Shown here: one piece after another, positions 53,900-64,000 of the stretch | Position numbering within the stretch: position 1 is the stretch's first letter | Layout: each line of letters opens with the position of its first letter | Origin: Megascapheus bottae | Taxonomy: Eukaryota > Chordata > Mammalia > Rodentia > Geomyidae | Direction of reading: 5' to 3' | Length of the DNA stretch: 64,000 nt | Assembly: GCA_024803745.1 (NCBI GenBank) | Contig: JANJXV010000190.1 | Location: 765,001-829,000 of the forward strand | Program-made: the position numbers and the translations under genes | The notes under the pieces: generated by a model | Told to the model about the DNA's origin: nothing | Databases searched by the model: none | What the model saw: the letters and a program-made list of their open reading frames with translations, nothing else

Positions 53900-54780
53900 C
53901 ACTGCCGCGTGCGAGCAAGGCTTATCTTGCTAACAAGTTGAGCCAGGTAAATTGGATATCCGTGGATGGGAAATAAATCTTGACCCTAGTTCATAGCACA
54001 CACAGATACAATTAGACAAGCCTCGTAGATCTAAAAGGGAAAGAGAGCAATAAATGTTTAGGGTAACGCAAAAAGACACTTCATGACCTTCAGGTAGATA
54101 AGATTCCTTGACCAGGACACAAGAAGCACAAAACTCAGAAGAAGAGCTTGATGGACTGGCTGCATTAAAACTTAAAACTGCCATTCGTTGGGCCGGGAGT
54201 AGAGTGCTTGCCTAGACCCAGGTTTGATTCCTTGGCACCACATACACAGAAAAGGGCCAGAAGAGGTGCTGAGGTTCAAGTGGTAGAGCTGTAGCCTTGA
54301 GAAAGTCCAAGGACAGTGCTCAGGCCCTAAGTTCAAGCCATTTGTCAACAGTACCATAAAAGCAAACAGGCCAGGCATGAGCAAGGAAGAAATCTGCCAT
54401 ACGTGAGTCCAACAAGAGACTCACATCCAAGACCTGCAAGGACTCCCACAATCAGTAAGAAGAATGGGATAGGACCATGTAATGGAGAAAGCACGGGTGG
54501 ACACAGCGTGGAGGTGCCAGAGGCAGGGATGGGACTCACCATCCAGGCTGGCTTGGGAGGTAAGACCTTTGCCAAAAATAAACTACAGCAAACGTGGCTA
54601 GGCCAAGAGGCAGAGTGTGCACCTAGAAAGCATGGCAACAGCAAAGGAGGTGCCAGTCGTGGTGTTCAACAAACGTGTAAAAAGGGACATCAACCTTGTA
54701 GGGGAAAGCAAATAAAACCAGTATGGGGACAGGAGCCAGTCTGGTGGCAGATGGGAAAGGGCGTCCACTCCTAAAATGGG
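53900..54780 (+). mobile_element. LINE-1 ORF2 3'-half relic, split by a SINE
   Basis: The pieces at 53900-54180 (ccttgaccaggacacaagaa, gactggctgcattaaaactt) and 54366-54720 (gactcacatccaagacctgc, gggacatcaaccttgtaggg, gcaaataaaacca) match successive parts of L1 ORF2 in the right order. They are separated by the SINE at 54188-54362. It is degenerate. Confidence 0.5.
54188..54362 (+). mobile_element. Rodent SINE (ID-related, composite)
   Basis: It contains gttgggccgggagtagagtg, caggtttgattccttggcac, cacatacacagaaaagggcc, gttcaagtggtagagctgta and acagtgctcaggccctaagt. It is inserted in the LINE-1 relic. Confidence 0.8.
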
Positions 54781-55249
54781 TTGTGCATGGAGCTGGTTCT
54801 GTCAGGCAGCTCCAACCTTCTGAGCCCAGGAGTCTCCAACTCGATTCTCTCCCTCTGGAGGGAGACACTAACCCTGTGTGAACCTCCAAGGGCAGTTTTA
54901 AAATGAAAAATGATGTAGCCATTTAATCAGGCCATTTAATGAGGGTAACTTTTCAAGTTACCTTACAAAGAAAATGTGTGGGAACACAGGCTTGTTACAG
55001 TGTTTGCAATGCTGACAACCTGACACAAGCTGGTTATTGCACAGGTAAGTGAGCTACAATGCAGCCAAGAAAACGATCTCAGTCCACAGATACCGTTTTA
55101 GAGACACAGGAGCTGTGAACCATGTTCCAGCACAGACCCTCCACCCAGCCCAAGGGGCTCACAGATGTCCCACACTCTCGAGAAGGAAACTGAAACACCA
55201 AAGCCTGTCTGTCATCTTCCAAAGGTGGATTCCAACTGAAGCTTAGTTA

Positions 55250-55318
55250 TACATGTATGTGTGTGTGCCTGCATATGTGCATGAGTGCATGCACGTGTGC
55301 GTGTGTGTGTGTTTGAGC
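55250..55318. repeat. Impure (TG)n tract
   Basis: tgtgtgtgcctgcatatgtg followed by gcatgagtgcatgcacgtgtgc and (gt)n. It is short and interrupted. Confidence 0.85.
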
Positions 55319-56077
55319 AGTCATGTCTGGACACGGCAATCTGCAGGGCTGCATCAGCACCCAAGAACAATCCCAGCAAGAGAAAGGAACTCCATTCCTA
55401 GCAAGACTTTTTCCTCGTTTGCCACAGACACTTTAGAAGGAACATCTGCCATAGTCCGTGTCCAAGAGACACCAAGAGAACAGCCCACACTCACAGCTCC
55501 CTCAGTCTGCTTCTGAACAGGACTTCGGAAGCATAAAAATAGGACTGTGTTTCTTAGCTCCAAGCTGAAAATGCCTGAACTGTGTGGAAGTGGACAGGCT
55601 GTGGATGCTGACACAGCGATATCTCAAACAACGGTGACAGTGACCCAGCCACTCTCACGATGACACTGGCCAGATTCCAGGCAGTTTTGCTAGACCTGTC
55701 CCTATCTGATGACACAGCTGGGGAGGAGTGGTCCTGGAGCTGGGTGTCAGCACCTCCCCTGGGGAGGTCAGCATCCCATGGCCCTCAGTGTCCCCACAAC
55801 AGGGGCCTGACAGCCTTCTATCTCCCCAGCTCCGCTGAGAGTAAGCCAAATTGTGTGATCAACACCACTGAAAAACAGATACACTAGGGTGCCACACACA
55901 CCCTGTGCCTGAGTGTGACCCACAATGTGCTCTGCTCTGCAGAGGCACAGATGCAGTACATGCTGGCCTTACTGCAAAGCCCCTGGGGTCTGCACCTTTG
56001 TCCATTCCAGGGTCCAGGGAGGCTGGAGGGATGTGTACCGGCCTCCCAAGACGAGGTGTCACCTAAGGAGGAAGACC

Positions 56078-56196
56078 TCCCCCGTCCTGCTCTGAGGGAT
56101 AGAGGAGGGGGACCCCCTCATCCTGCTCTGATGGATGGAGGGAGACCCCCTCGTTCTGCTCTGAGGGATGGAGGAGGGAGGACTCCCCTCCCCCGG
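56078..56196. repeat. ~32-bp minisatellite, ~4 copies
   Basis: The unit has tcctgctctgagggatggag and gagggagacccccct. Spacing varies. Confidence 0.88.
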
Positions 56197-57860
56197 GGCC
56201 TACTTGGTAGAGAACAGGAAGGGAGACTCCCATCCTGCTCTGGACAGACTGGACAATGGAGCAGCTAGGCCTCTGGAAATGTGGGTGAGCCACATGAGCT
56301 ATGGGGCTTGAGTCCTGGCCACCGTAGGCCTGCCATGGCATTGGCTGGCCTGTGTGCCAGCCCTCAGGACCCTGGGGAGCCCCACCTACTCTGTGCTGGG
56401 AGGAGGAGGTGATCTGACCTTGGCCCATATGTCACATCAGAATAAACCACCATAGCCCCTGCTCTGTGCCGCTTCCCCAGGGACAGTGGGGGCAGCCTTC
56501 CGAGCATGCTCAGTGTGCTCCCTCAAGGGTCTATGGGCAATGTTCCCACCCAGTAAATCAGTGCATCTGAGGACACGCCTCCAAACACCCTGAAAGACGG
56601 CAACCTTCAAAGAAAACCCCACAGCCTGAGGACAGTCGGCCAAGGCACACTGCCATTACCTCCCTCCTCTGCTATGATAAAAACTCCTCTGCTTCTTTTA
56701 GCAAAACTCCTTATTCAACGCTTTCTTTGTTAAAAATAACTACAGCAACCGGCCATTTAACAGGCAGTGGTGTTTTGTCCACCCTTTCTCTTTGGTCTCC
56801 AAATTGGCACCTTCTCCTGTGAGCCTTCTGTCAACAGAAGGCTGGGCACCCACGCTCCCCAGGGCTCGCTGCCTCCCCTGGCCGTGACCAGCTAGGATGA
56901 GGAGCAAGTGCCTGGCCAGAGGATCTCCGCAGAGTGCCTCTCCAGGATGAGCCGTGGGACGTGCCTTCCGGGGAGAAGCTGCATTTCCAAAGCACAGCAG
57001 CACTGTTCTTGCCTGCTGCTCTAGGTCCCACTAGACGCCATCTGTCCCATTTCCTAGGTGCCCCCAACTCTCCCACTGTCTCTGCCCAGACGGCCACAGG
57101 GCCACGGCGACCGCACCTGCTTCCTGCTGAGATGGCAGGATCAAAGTCTGGATAGTCTATGCTCATGCATATTGGACAGTTTGAAGTCGCTCCTCTTCAG
57201 ACATGAGTGTCACACACACGCACATCTGGCCACACTCACCCCCCCCCCCGCACACCGCACAGGAAAGCGTGGCAGTGGGGGCTGCCATTCTCTCCTGCCT
57301 GCACTCCTCTGTCTACTCTCTGCCATGGCACTATGACATGGCCACGCATCAGAACCGAGGAGCAGAAAGGACAATAGGGTCTTGCTTGTAAGTGCAGGGA
57401 AAGTTTGCAGCATTGGGGCAAGGCTGCTGCAGATTCCTCCCAATGCAGGAGGCCGCCTAAAAGCCAGCAGGCAGGAGCGAACTGCAACCCCTTCACCCAG
57501 AGGAAATGTCCATTTCATACATCAGGGCAGACTACCTGGGGGTGCTGCAGAGATGACCATGGAGGCAAAAGTTCCTTTGCTACCTTCTGGGGTGAAAGGG
57601 GGAGAGAAGAAATGATACAGGGACAAGTGGCTGGGACACAGACATGAAGGGTTAAGAAGGGGAGAACCACGGGTTCCCACTTGGCAAATCTGACACTTCA
57701 TACCAGCCTGACAAACAATGACAGGCTGTAAGACCTCCTGGACATGGGGTGCCAAAGCCAGCCTCGGGGCCAGGCAGTCTGTCCTCTCCTCCCCAAACCC
57801 ACAGGCTCCCTGCCCCTACCAGGGTAGCTTCACTTGGGTGAGGCAGAGGCACCGGAGGCC

Positions 57861-57990
57861 GCTGGAGGGCCCTGCTGCTGGACACGGCACCAACTGGGGA
57901 TACTCGGTCTGCAGCTCACCAAACTCCCTGGGCAGTGGCCTCACCACTGCTGAGCTGCACACGAGGCCGTGTACATGGGTGGGGCGGTGC
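57861..57990. repeat. Intronic duplicate block, copy A
   Basis: About 125 bp closely matching copy B at 58943-59068. Shared words include agggccctgctgctggacac, ggtctgcagctcacc and ccctgggcagtggcctcacc. Copies A and B flank e4 at about 420 and 390 nt. Confidence 0.9.
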
Positions 57991-58412
57991 ATGTGCACAC
58001 CTCTTAAGGGACAGGGGCCCATCAGGGGCCCGGGGTTGCTGCTGCACTCGCCCAGTGAGTTAAGAGTGGAGACCACCGTGGTGAAGGGCCAGAGCGTGCT
58101 GGTGTCCCTCGGGACCAAGGGCTGTGTCTCCCGTCAGAGCCCAGTCCTGCTGCCAGCTTCCCACTGGCACCCATGAAAACAGAATCGGACAGCCAAGAAC
58201 CAGAGAGGACGCTCCACCACAGCCGAGTCTCACCACTGTGGCTGTGCTGGCTCAGCCTCTCGGGCCTCAGAGGCCCTGTCACCCCAGGACAAGCCATGCT
58301 ACACCCCCAAGTCATGAACAGCCCAAGGAAGGGGTCTGAGAAGGGAACCAGCCCCAAACCCATACGCACGCACACAGCCAAAGACACCTCTGTGCGGAGT
58401 GGACCCACTCAC

Positions 58413-58554
58413 CAGTGTGTGCCTGAGATGGACGGTGACAAGGGGAGAACCAGACAGATTCTGGGAGAGAGCGGGCGGCGGGGACACCTCCAGGGAAATC
58501 AGGTGGCTGGCCACAGAGAGCAGGCAATCTCTGTAAATCGCTGCCTCCGCAATC
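58413..58554 (-). CDS. ADGRD1: ADGRD1 exon e4: GAIN domain segment
   Basis: This 142-nt exon (1 + 47 codons) encodes [20 protein letters not shown] and then [12 protein letters not shown], nearly identical to human. The NLS sequon of QNLSG is kept as a likely N-glycosylation site. The acceptor at the right end reads atttcttcggcag before GATTGCG. A second AG 24 nt inside the exon would also keep the frame. The donor is ACACTG before gtgagt. It is followed in the transcript by an 18.6-kb intron, the largest in the window. Similar ~120-bp non-coding blocks lie on both sides of this exon. Confidence 0.95.
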
Positions 58555-60057
58555 CTGCCGAAGAAATGGAGACTGGTTCCACCTGGAGCTCCCTGGGAAC
58601 CAGGGCTCCGAGGCCTGGGTCCTCAGGAGGAGCTCGGCTCTGTCTTCCAAGCCGGCTGCTCTCCAGGGTGGGTCTGAATCGGTCAGCTGACTCTCCGTGT
58701 CAGTGCCTTCTCTCTTTGGGCTCCGATCCAAAACTAGAAGGTGAAGTGGTGCCGACTCAAAACAGCGAGTGAAGAACAACTCGCCACACCCGGCCCTGCA
58801 TCCCAGCACTGACCTCACTGCTATGGACCGTGGGCAACTCCCTCCCCTGGATGAACCTGACTTCCCTTGGTGGTGGTGGCACCTGACCTTCAGCCTCCCG
58901 GTGTCCCTTCTCCCTTCCTGATGGAGGCGCCTCTGTTTCCCTCCAGGAGGGCCCTGCTGCTGGACACGGCACCAACCGGGGCTACTGGGTCTGCAGCTCA
59001 CCGAACTCCCTGGGCAGTGGCCTCACCACTGCTGAGCTGCACACCAGGCCTGTACATGGGTGGGACGGTGCCCACCCTTCCTGGCCCATCCCTGAGCTTG
59101 GTGCCAACTCCCCTCTGCTCAGAAGCAAACCCTTCCTTGAGGTGTGAATCCAGCAGTTGATCACAAGCCACCATGCGGCTCAGAGATGGGCACAGGGCTC
59201 AGCAAAACCGAGAAGATAGGGACCTCAGGGCAGAGAATGCCCAGAATACAAGGTTTGGGGTGGGATGCCTGGACAGAGGCACACATCTCTTGAAAGGACG
59301 GTGTTCTCCAGCCTAGGATCCCCCGGGAGGGAGGGACCCGCTGAGGAGGAAGCCCGTCCCGGGAAGGACCCAGAGCTGCAGCCCCGTCCCAGCCCGATGC
59401 TAGATCAAGCTGTCCCTGAGCTTGTGTGAGCCACTAAATTCACCTTTTGCCGAAGCAGCCATGTCAACTAGATTTCCTGTTACCCCAAACCTCTAGAAGC
59501 CTAAGGAAGGAGTGTGGGGCTCGTAGTATAGAATTCGGAGGTGAGTCTAATGCTCCCAAAGCCCTTGAGGGTCAGAAGCAGGGAGCGGAGCGGGCAGCGA
59601 GGTGCCTGGATGACGGATGGAAGGAGAACCATGCTCAAGGGAGGAGCCCAGCACTGATTGCCCCCAGGAGGAAAGAGGCGCTGCCTGCCTCCCGGCACCC
59701 AGGCCTGCCAGGCAATGCCTGAGGCTGTCCCAGGAATGCCTGAGGGCAGTGTCCTAACATGGAGACCGGTCACCCAGCTACCTTCCTAGTGCACATGCGG
59801 GACTGAGGCTCAGTCACTCGAGCAGTCTTTGTGGGCTGCCCCAGAGCCCTGCACCACCTGCCTGTTCCGGGGCTGTCAGGGCCCAGTGCCGGGTCCTAAG
59901 TCTCCTCCAGAAGGCACGGCCTGTACTCATTCCCACCGTGAGGCAGCGGGAACCGGCGCTGCCGTTCTCTAGGCGAACAGTTGTGCCTGTGCTTGGCAGT
60001 GCGGGGGCATCACCGTGGGCAGCTACTCAGGAAGTCCCACGACACCCACAGACGTAC
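58555..60057 (-). other. ADGRD1: ADGRD1 intron e3-e4
   Basis: A 1.5-kb intron, unique apart from block copy B at 58943-59068. No gene. Confidence 0.65.
58943..59068. repeat. Intronic duplicate block, copy B
   Basis: Same orientation as copy A at 57861-57990, with about ten mismatches and small indels. I do not recognise it as a known transposon. Confidence 0.9.
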
Positions 60058-60133
60058 CGTGTGCTGGCTGGTGGGATGCTGTGCAGATGGCGGTGCACAG
60101 AGTGGTACAGGAGGCCCACCAGCGTGGTCCAGG
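60058..60133 (-). CDS. ADGRD1: ADGRD1 exon e3: GAIN domain segment
   Basis: This 76-nt exon (2 + 24 codons + 2) contains WTTLVGLLYHSVHRHLHSI, the equivalent of human WSTVVGLLYHSMHYYLNNI. The acceptor is tttcaccacag before CCTGG, a good pyrimidine-rich site. The donor is ACACG before gtacgt. The last two bases (CG) pair with the first G of the next exon to give Arg where human has Lys. The region between Ile-Pro-Pro and that Arg differs from human and is the least conserved stretch of the exon. Confidence 0.94.
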
Positions 60134-61488
60134 CTGTGGTGAAACAGAGATAGATCAGGTGCAGGTCCAAGCGGGGGAGCAGCACACGTCCCTGCCAGGC
60201 CAAGCTCTGCACAGCTTAGCCCAGCGCCCAAGGCAGTTCCCTTGGGGAGGAAGTGGAAGGCCAGCAGGAGCAGCAGCTACGGAGCACGAGTGCCACGGTC
60301 CCTCCACAGAGTGCCCAACTGTGCGGCCTCCACCCATGCAGAAGCCGGCTTCGGGGAGAGCCGGACTGCCCGGGGTGCCACAGCCCCGAGGGCAGACAGG
60401 CACCCCGTGGCTCTGCTGGGAAGTGCAACCTACGTGCAGGGACAGCGGTCTGGACGCAGGGAATGCCATCTGCACACGTTTATGGCCACCTTGACAGGGG
60501 AGGTGGCAGGCAGAGGCCCTCAGGTGCTGACAGCCTCCTGGCCACACCCCTCACACTTGGCCCCTCTCTGCACTGCGTTCCAGCTTTGAAAAGGGTAGCA
60601 TGGGCCCCCTGTTCTCTCACTCCGCAGGCATGTGGCAGACTGTGCACACTAAGCACAGTGATGCTTCCGACCCAAATCCTGCAACTCACACTTGGGGCTT
60701 GATCCTGAAACAGCATCAGGAGTGGCATACTCTATTTCCCAGGCACAAGAGGCCCCCGCAGTGGCTGGGCCTGGCTTCCAGCCGGGGCCAAGGCTCGTCA
60801 CAAGTAAGGCTGCCCGAGGATGGAAAGTTCCTGCATGTGCAACAGGTGGGCCGTGCCAGTTTGGAGAATCTGAGTGTCTGACACATCCTGCACCCAGGTG
60901 TGGAGAGCCAGCCCTCAGCAGCGGGCCTGCTTGGCAGGGTCTCTCCCTGGGGCAGAGCACTCTGTGTCCTCACCAGGGCAGGCGTCCAGGGTGTTCAGGC
61001 AGACGAGTCCATCTCCACTGTTCATGGCCCAAGTGAGGCCTGCGGAGGCTGATCTACCTCTCCAGACACCAGAGGGGACGTGGGCCCCACAGGCACCAGA
61101 GTCCCTCAATACAGAACTTGGCTTAGGTTTGCAGGATAGTCACACCTGGACCCTGAACTAACCCCTCACCTAATCACAGCCACTGACCGGGGAGAGGAGA
61201 CAGCCGGACTGCTTCCCTTCCCTGCTAGGAGCTAAGCAGACTCTAGACCCACCTGGGTACAGATTCCCAGTGCTCCCCCCAAATCCCAGCTCAGTCCACG
61301 GGGGACACAGAGCTAGCTTCGTGAGGCCATTTCAGGGTTCCAGAGACACCCACCCGAGCAGGGGCTTTGAGAAGGGCTGTTCAGCACTCCTGTCACGCTT
61401 CAGGGGACTTCAGCCCACCAGCAGCACCCCAGACCCTACAGAAAGTCTGCGCACAGCCCCGTGGTCCCCGGCATTCACTCACACTCAC
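60134..61488 (-). other. ADGRD1: ADGRD1 intron e2-e3
   Basis: A 1.36-kb intron of unique GC-rich sequence. No repeat, gene or site was recognised. Confidence 0.65.
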
Positions 61489-61599
61489 CAGGGCTGCGCA
61501 GAGCCTTGTGGGGAATCTCGACGTAGCTCTGCCCATGGGCAGGGAAGCGGTAGGGAGGAGCACCCAGGGTGTGGGGCAGGACCCTGGCCACAGAGAAGT
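61489..61599 (-). CDS. ADGRD1: ADGRD1 exon e2: GAIN domain segment
   Basis: This 111-nt exon (2 + 36 codons + 1) encodes [10 protein letters not shown] and [18 protein letters not shown]. These match human FSVAKILPKT and [18 protein letters not shown] in the beta-rich part of the GAIN domain. The acceptor ends cccgtag and the donor is CCTG before gtgagt. The final G joins CC of the next exon to make Ala. The 752-nt intron upstream contains a short 'cacctgtgtgtcca' repeat near 61725-61760. The exon is highly conserved and shows no disruption. Confidence 0.95.
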
Positions 61600-62351
61600 C
61601 TACGGGAAGCACATCAGGGGACAGGTCAGCAAGCTCATGGGGTACAGGGGACAGGCTGGAAACCACACTGGAATTTGTTTTAACCAAGGTAAACTCCTGG
61701 TAGAGGAAGAAGTGACTACAAATACACACCTGTGTGTCCACACCTGTGTGTCCACACCTGCGCAGGCATGCACACTTGAGCACCACTCATGAGGAAAGGC
61801 CCCTCCCGCCCTCTGCAGTCCTCGGGGCTCGGCATGATGTATACAATGGCCTCACAGTGATGGAGCTGTGTGCTAGGTGACCTCTGAGGGCCATGAGGGA
61901 TAGCAACATCCAATGCCAGGACCTGGGCTTGGGCAGCAGGCACACCCACCAGGACCATGTCAGCTCTTGTGTATACCACAGAACAGTCAGACAGACAGAC
62001 TCAGAATATGGGCCATGCCATCTTGCTTGTGGGGACTGACATGTAAAGAGCAGACCTGCTGGCACTGGACCCGATTCTGCTGTCCACCAGCCACCATTGG
62101 TTGTAGCTTTTCTATTCTATACTGAGCCCAGACAGCCATGATAAGACAGACCACCCCATGAGGCTCACGTGAACATAGCGCACAAGACCTCGGCCCACTG
62201 GCCTCCAAATATGGCTGTACACGAGGCAATGTGATTTAGGAAAACGGTGAGGTCCACCTCAATCCTGACTGCGGGAGCTCAAACAGCAGGAACCACACCA
62301 GGCCAGCACCCTGCATCCTCCCTGCACAGTCCCCCCTGAAGTGACAGCTAC

Positions 62352-62469
62352 CTGCCATGGAGGAGGAACCTGCCAGGAAGACCTGGGGCTGGGTGGAGTG
62401 CAGGTTGGAAGACACATGGCCCGTGACGGTGTCGATGGTGTTGATCAGGCCTAGCACCAAAGCATTATC
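62352..62469 (-). CDS. ADGRD1: ADGRD1 exon e1: GAIN domain segment
   Basis: This 118-nt exon encodes 39 codons plus one base. It contains [17 protein letters not shown], matching the GAIN subdomain of human ADGRD1 around residues 343-381. The GAIN domain carries out self-cleavage and holds the tethered agonist. The acceptor reads ttgcttgcag before GATAATGC. The donor is GCAG before gtagct, weaker than consensus. The exon starts in phase 0, and its final G joins AC of the next exon to make Asp. The preceding exon is not in the window: nothing matching the upstream GAIN helix is seen between here and 64000. Confidence 0.94.
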
Positions 62470-62564
62470 CTGCAAGCAACAGACATGAGGAGCCACGAGG
62501 GTTCCCCGGTCAGCAGAGAGCACCAAGTCCACCCCACAGCAGCCACCGAAAGTGCAGCCCCCAG

Positions 62565-62708
62565 CACCCTGTTCTGTAGACTGGGAGGTGGGGAAAGTCC
62601 CACGGGCTACTGAGCAGACTGGGAGGTGGGGAAAGTCCCAGCGGGCCACTGAGCAGACTGGGAGGTGGGGAAAGTCTCAGCAGGCCACTGAGCAGACTGG
62701 GAGGTGGC
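62565..62708. repeat. 44-bp tandem repeat, 3-4 copies
   Basis: The unit has gagcagactgggaggtgggg, then aaagtcccagcgggccact. The last copy is truncated after gggaggtgg. Confidence 0.93.
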
Positions 62709-63224
62709 CACGCCTGAGGAGCTGAGAGCATGGACACAGGTCTCACTGATTGCACTGCTGCTCCATTGCTGCTGACAGAGACAGACATCTGTTCCTCACC
62801 CCTTCTGAGCCCCCAGGGACCTCGGCAAGGCGTGTCCACGTAATAAGCAGGACCAATGGCCCTGGGCTTCCCTGGCCTTAGGATTGGCAGTTCCCTGTGA
62901 AAGGGTGACTGGTTTGGAACTTCTCCATACTACAAGTGCTGGAGACTTCATCCTCTTTGGCCTCCTAACTCTCCATCTAAGGTCCTTTCCACCCCTCTGC
63001 ATCTCCAAGACAGAGACTCTGGAGCCCTGACACTGCCCTCAGAGGCCAGGTCCCCTGTTTACACAGCTCCGCTGATTCTCAGGCTGTCCCTCCTGGGTCC
63101 TTGGGGGCTGTTGCAGGCTTCCTGGGCCTGACTCTGCTCTGCCCTCCCTGCCTCTTTTCCCACCTCTGGCCTTGCAGATGACCTATGTGCTGCTGGCCCT
63201 CCACATTCCCTCACAACTCTATTC

Positions 63225-63500
63225 TTGGGGAGAAATCAATGAGCTGGAAATAGAATGCAGACGCCAATTTTAGGCATCACTTTTAGGCAGGTGGCCTGAT
63301 TCCAATCAGCTAAGCAGCTCTGCACATGGGGTCTGTGTCTCCAGTATGCATTTCGGTGGGGAGCAGCCGATAATTCTCTTTAATGCACATTAGATCCTGC
63401 TGAAGCCCAAAGAATTCCATGATTATTCATATTTTGTAGAAGATTTGCATATTTTGCACTCAACAAAGTTCATTTAAATGGATGCAGAAACTCATCTGTC
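63225..63500. promoter_or_regulatory. Candidate conserved non-coding element with octamer motif
   Basis: A complex AT-rich block in an otherwise GC-rich intron, with a perfect POU octamer ATTTGCAT at 63443-63450 and several TAAT/ATTA words. It has no ORF and no repeat signature. Enhancer function is an inference from composition and motifs. Confidence 0.3.
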
Positions 63501-63587
63501 TGAGTCCTCCACCTGCTATCCCCTTGTGATTCCCTGGCTGTAGCCTGGGCACAGCTCCTTTGAAACTGAAACCTTGAGAGGTTGTGC

Positions 63588-63796
63588 TTTTTTTTTTCTT
63601 TTTTCTTTTTTTGGCAGTCCCGGGCTTGAGCTCAGGGCCTGAGCACTGTCCTTGGGTTTTCTCAAGGCTAGAGCTCTACCACTTGAGCCTCAGCACCACT
63701 TGAGGCTTTTTCTATGTATGTGGTACCGAGGACTAGAACCTGGTCTTCATGCATGCTATGCAAGCACTCTACCACTAGGCCAAACTCCGGGTCCCG
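63588..63796 (-). mobile_element. Rodent SINE with intact target-site duplication
   Basis: On the minus strand it reads from gacccggagtttggcctagt through ttctagtcctcggtaccaca, ctcaagtggtagagctctag and cagtgctcaggccctgagct to an A-rich tail. It is flanked by the 13-bp direct repeat gttgtgctttttt at 63581-63593 and 63797-63809, which shows insertion by target-primed reverse transcription. Confidence 0.88.
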
Positions 63797-64000
63797 GTTG
63801 TGCTTTTTTAAAGAGAGAATCTGTTTCTCAATAATATTGTCTGACTTACATCTTAAACTCTTTCTTCTCCCTGTGCCAATATTCAACAATCTCATTTCAT
63901 TTGAAGTTGCTTAAATAAAAAGCTCACCAAATGCAAACACTCACTCAGCCTTATTAATAAGGAGAGACTGGGACGCTGCCTCGTGAGCTAGGAATCAGTC

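Larger units (their letters stand above)
39792..58412 (-). other. ADGRD1: ADGRD1 18.6-kb intron e4-e5
   Basis: The largest intron in the window. It is packed with minisatellites (41.0, 42.1, 50.1, 52.3 and 56.1 kb), a ~350-bp purine tract (46.8 kb), four SINEs and relics of LINE-1. No nested exon or gene was recognised on either strand. Long open frames on the plus strand coincide with the repeats. AT-rich patches at about 45740-45860, 46250-46320 and 47870-47960 carry nothing I recognise. Confidence 0.6.
62470..64000 (-). other. ADGRD1: ADGRD1 intron upstream of e1 (partial)
   Basis: The first 100 nt or so hold the e1 acceptor region. A 44-bp repeat, an AT-rich candidate element and a SINE follow. 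The preceding GAIN exon was sought and not found before 64000. Confidence 0.65.

Overview
This is a vertebrate nuclear window that carries the 3' half of one mammalian gene on the minus strand and no other gene I can support. Sixteen coding exons match the adhesion G-protein-coupled receptor ADGRD1 (GPR133). They run from the GAIN domain through the GPS autoproteolysis site, seven membrane helices and the cytoplasmic tail to the stop codon. Every junction has an AG acceptor and a GT donor, and the phases agree from exon to exon. The joined exons are 1605 nt (534 residues plus stop) with no internal frameshift. Exons encoding the signal peptide, the pentraxin-like domain and the start of GAIN lie beyond position 64000. 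Exons are numbered here e1 to e16 in transcript order, so e1 has the highest coordinates.

The interspersed repeats suggest a geomyoid rodent (kangaroo rat or pocket mouse relatives). There are several ID-related and dimeric SINEs with 'caagtggtagag' and 'cagtgctcaggccctgag' type cores, plus old LINE-1 fragments. That assignment rests on remembered repeat families. The receptor residues look rodent-like (for example [11 protein letters not shown] and [12 protein letters not shown]).

Layout: 1-14,420 lies downstream of ADGRD1. It is GC-rich, has no recognisable gene, and holds several minisatellites, including a 12-copy array of ~49 bp units and a 94-bp array near 5.5-6.5 kb, with a few AT-rich islands. 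14,420-15,609 is the probable 3' UTR, with an AATAAA at 14,437-14,442. 15,610-25,181 holds e16-e10 (helix 4 to tail). 31,323-36,567 holds e9-e6 (GPS to helix 3). 39,718-39,791 is e5. An 18.6-kb intron full of tandem repeats and LINE/SINE relics follows. 58,413-62,469 holds e4-e1 (GAIN). 62,470-64,000 is intron.

The most unusual structure is a 61-62 bp minisatellite at 30,780-31,340. Its unit is the last ~33 nt of e9 plus its splice donor and the first ~28 nt of the intron. Eight extra copies sit in the intron and six of them keep a GT donor. No new defence, mobile or metabolic system was found. Tandem-repeat density is high throughout, as is common in subtelomeric mammalian DNA; human ADGRD1 lies near the end of 12q.
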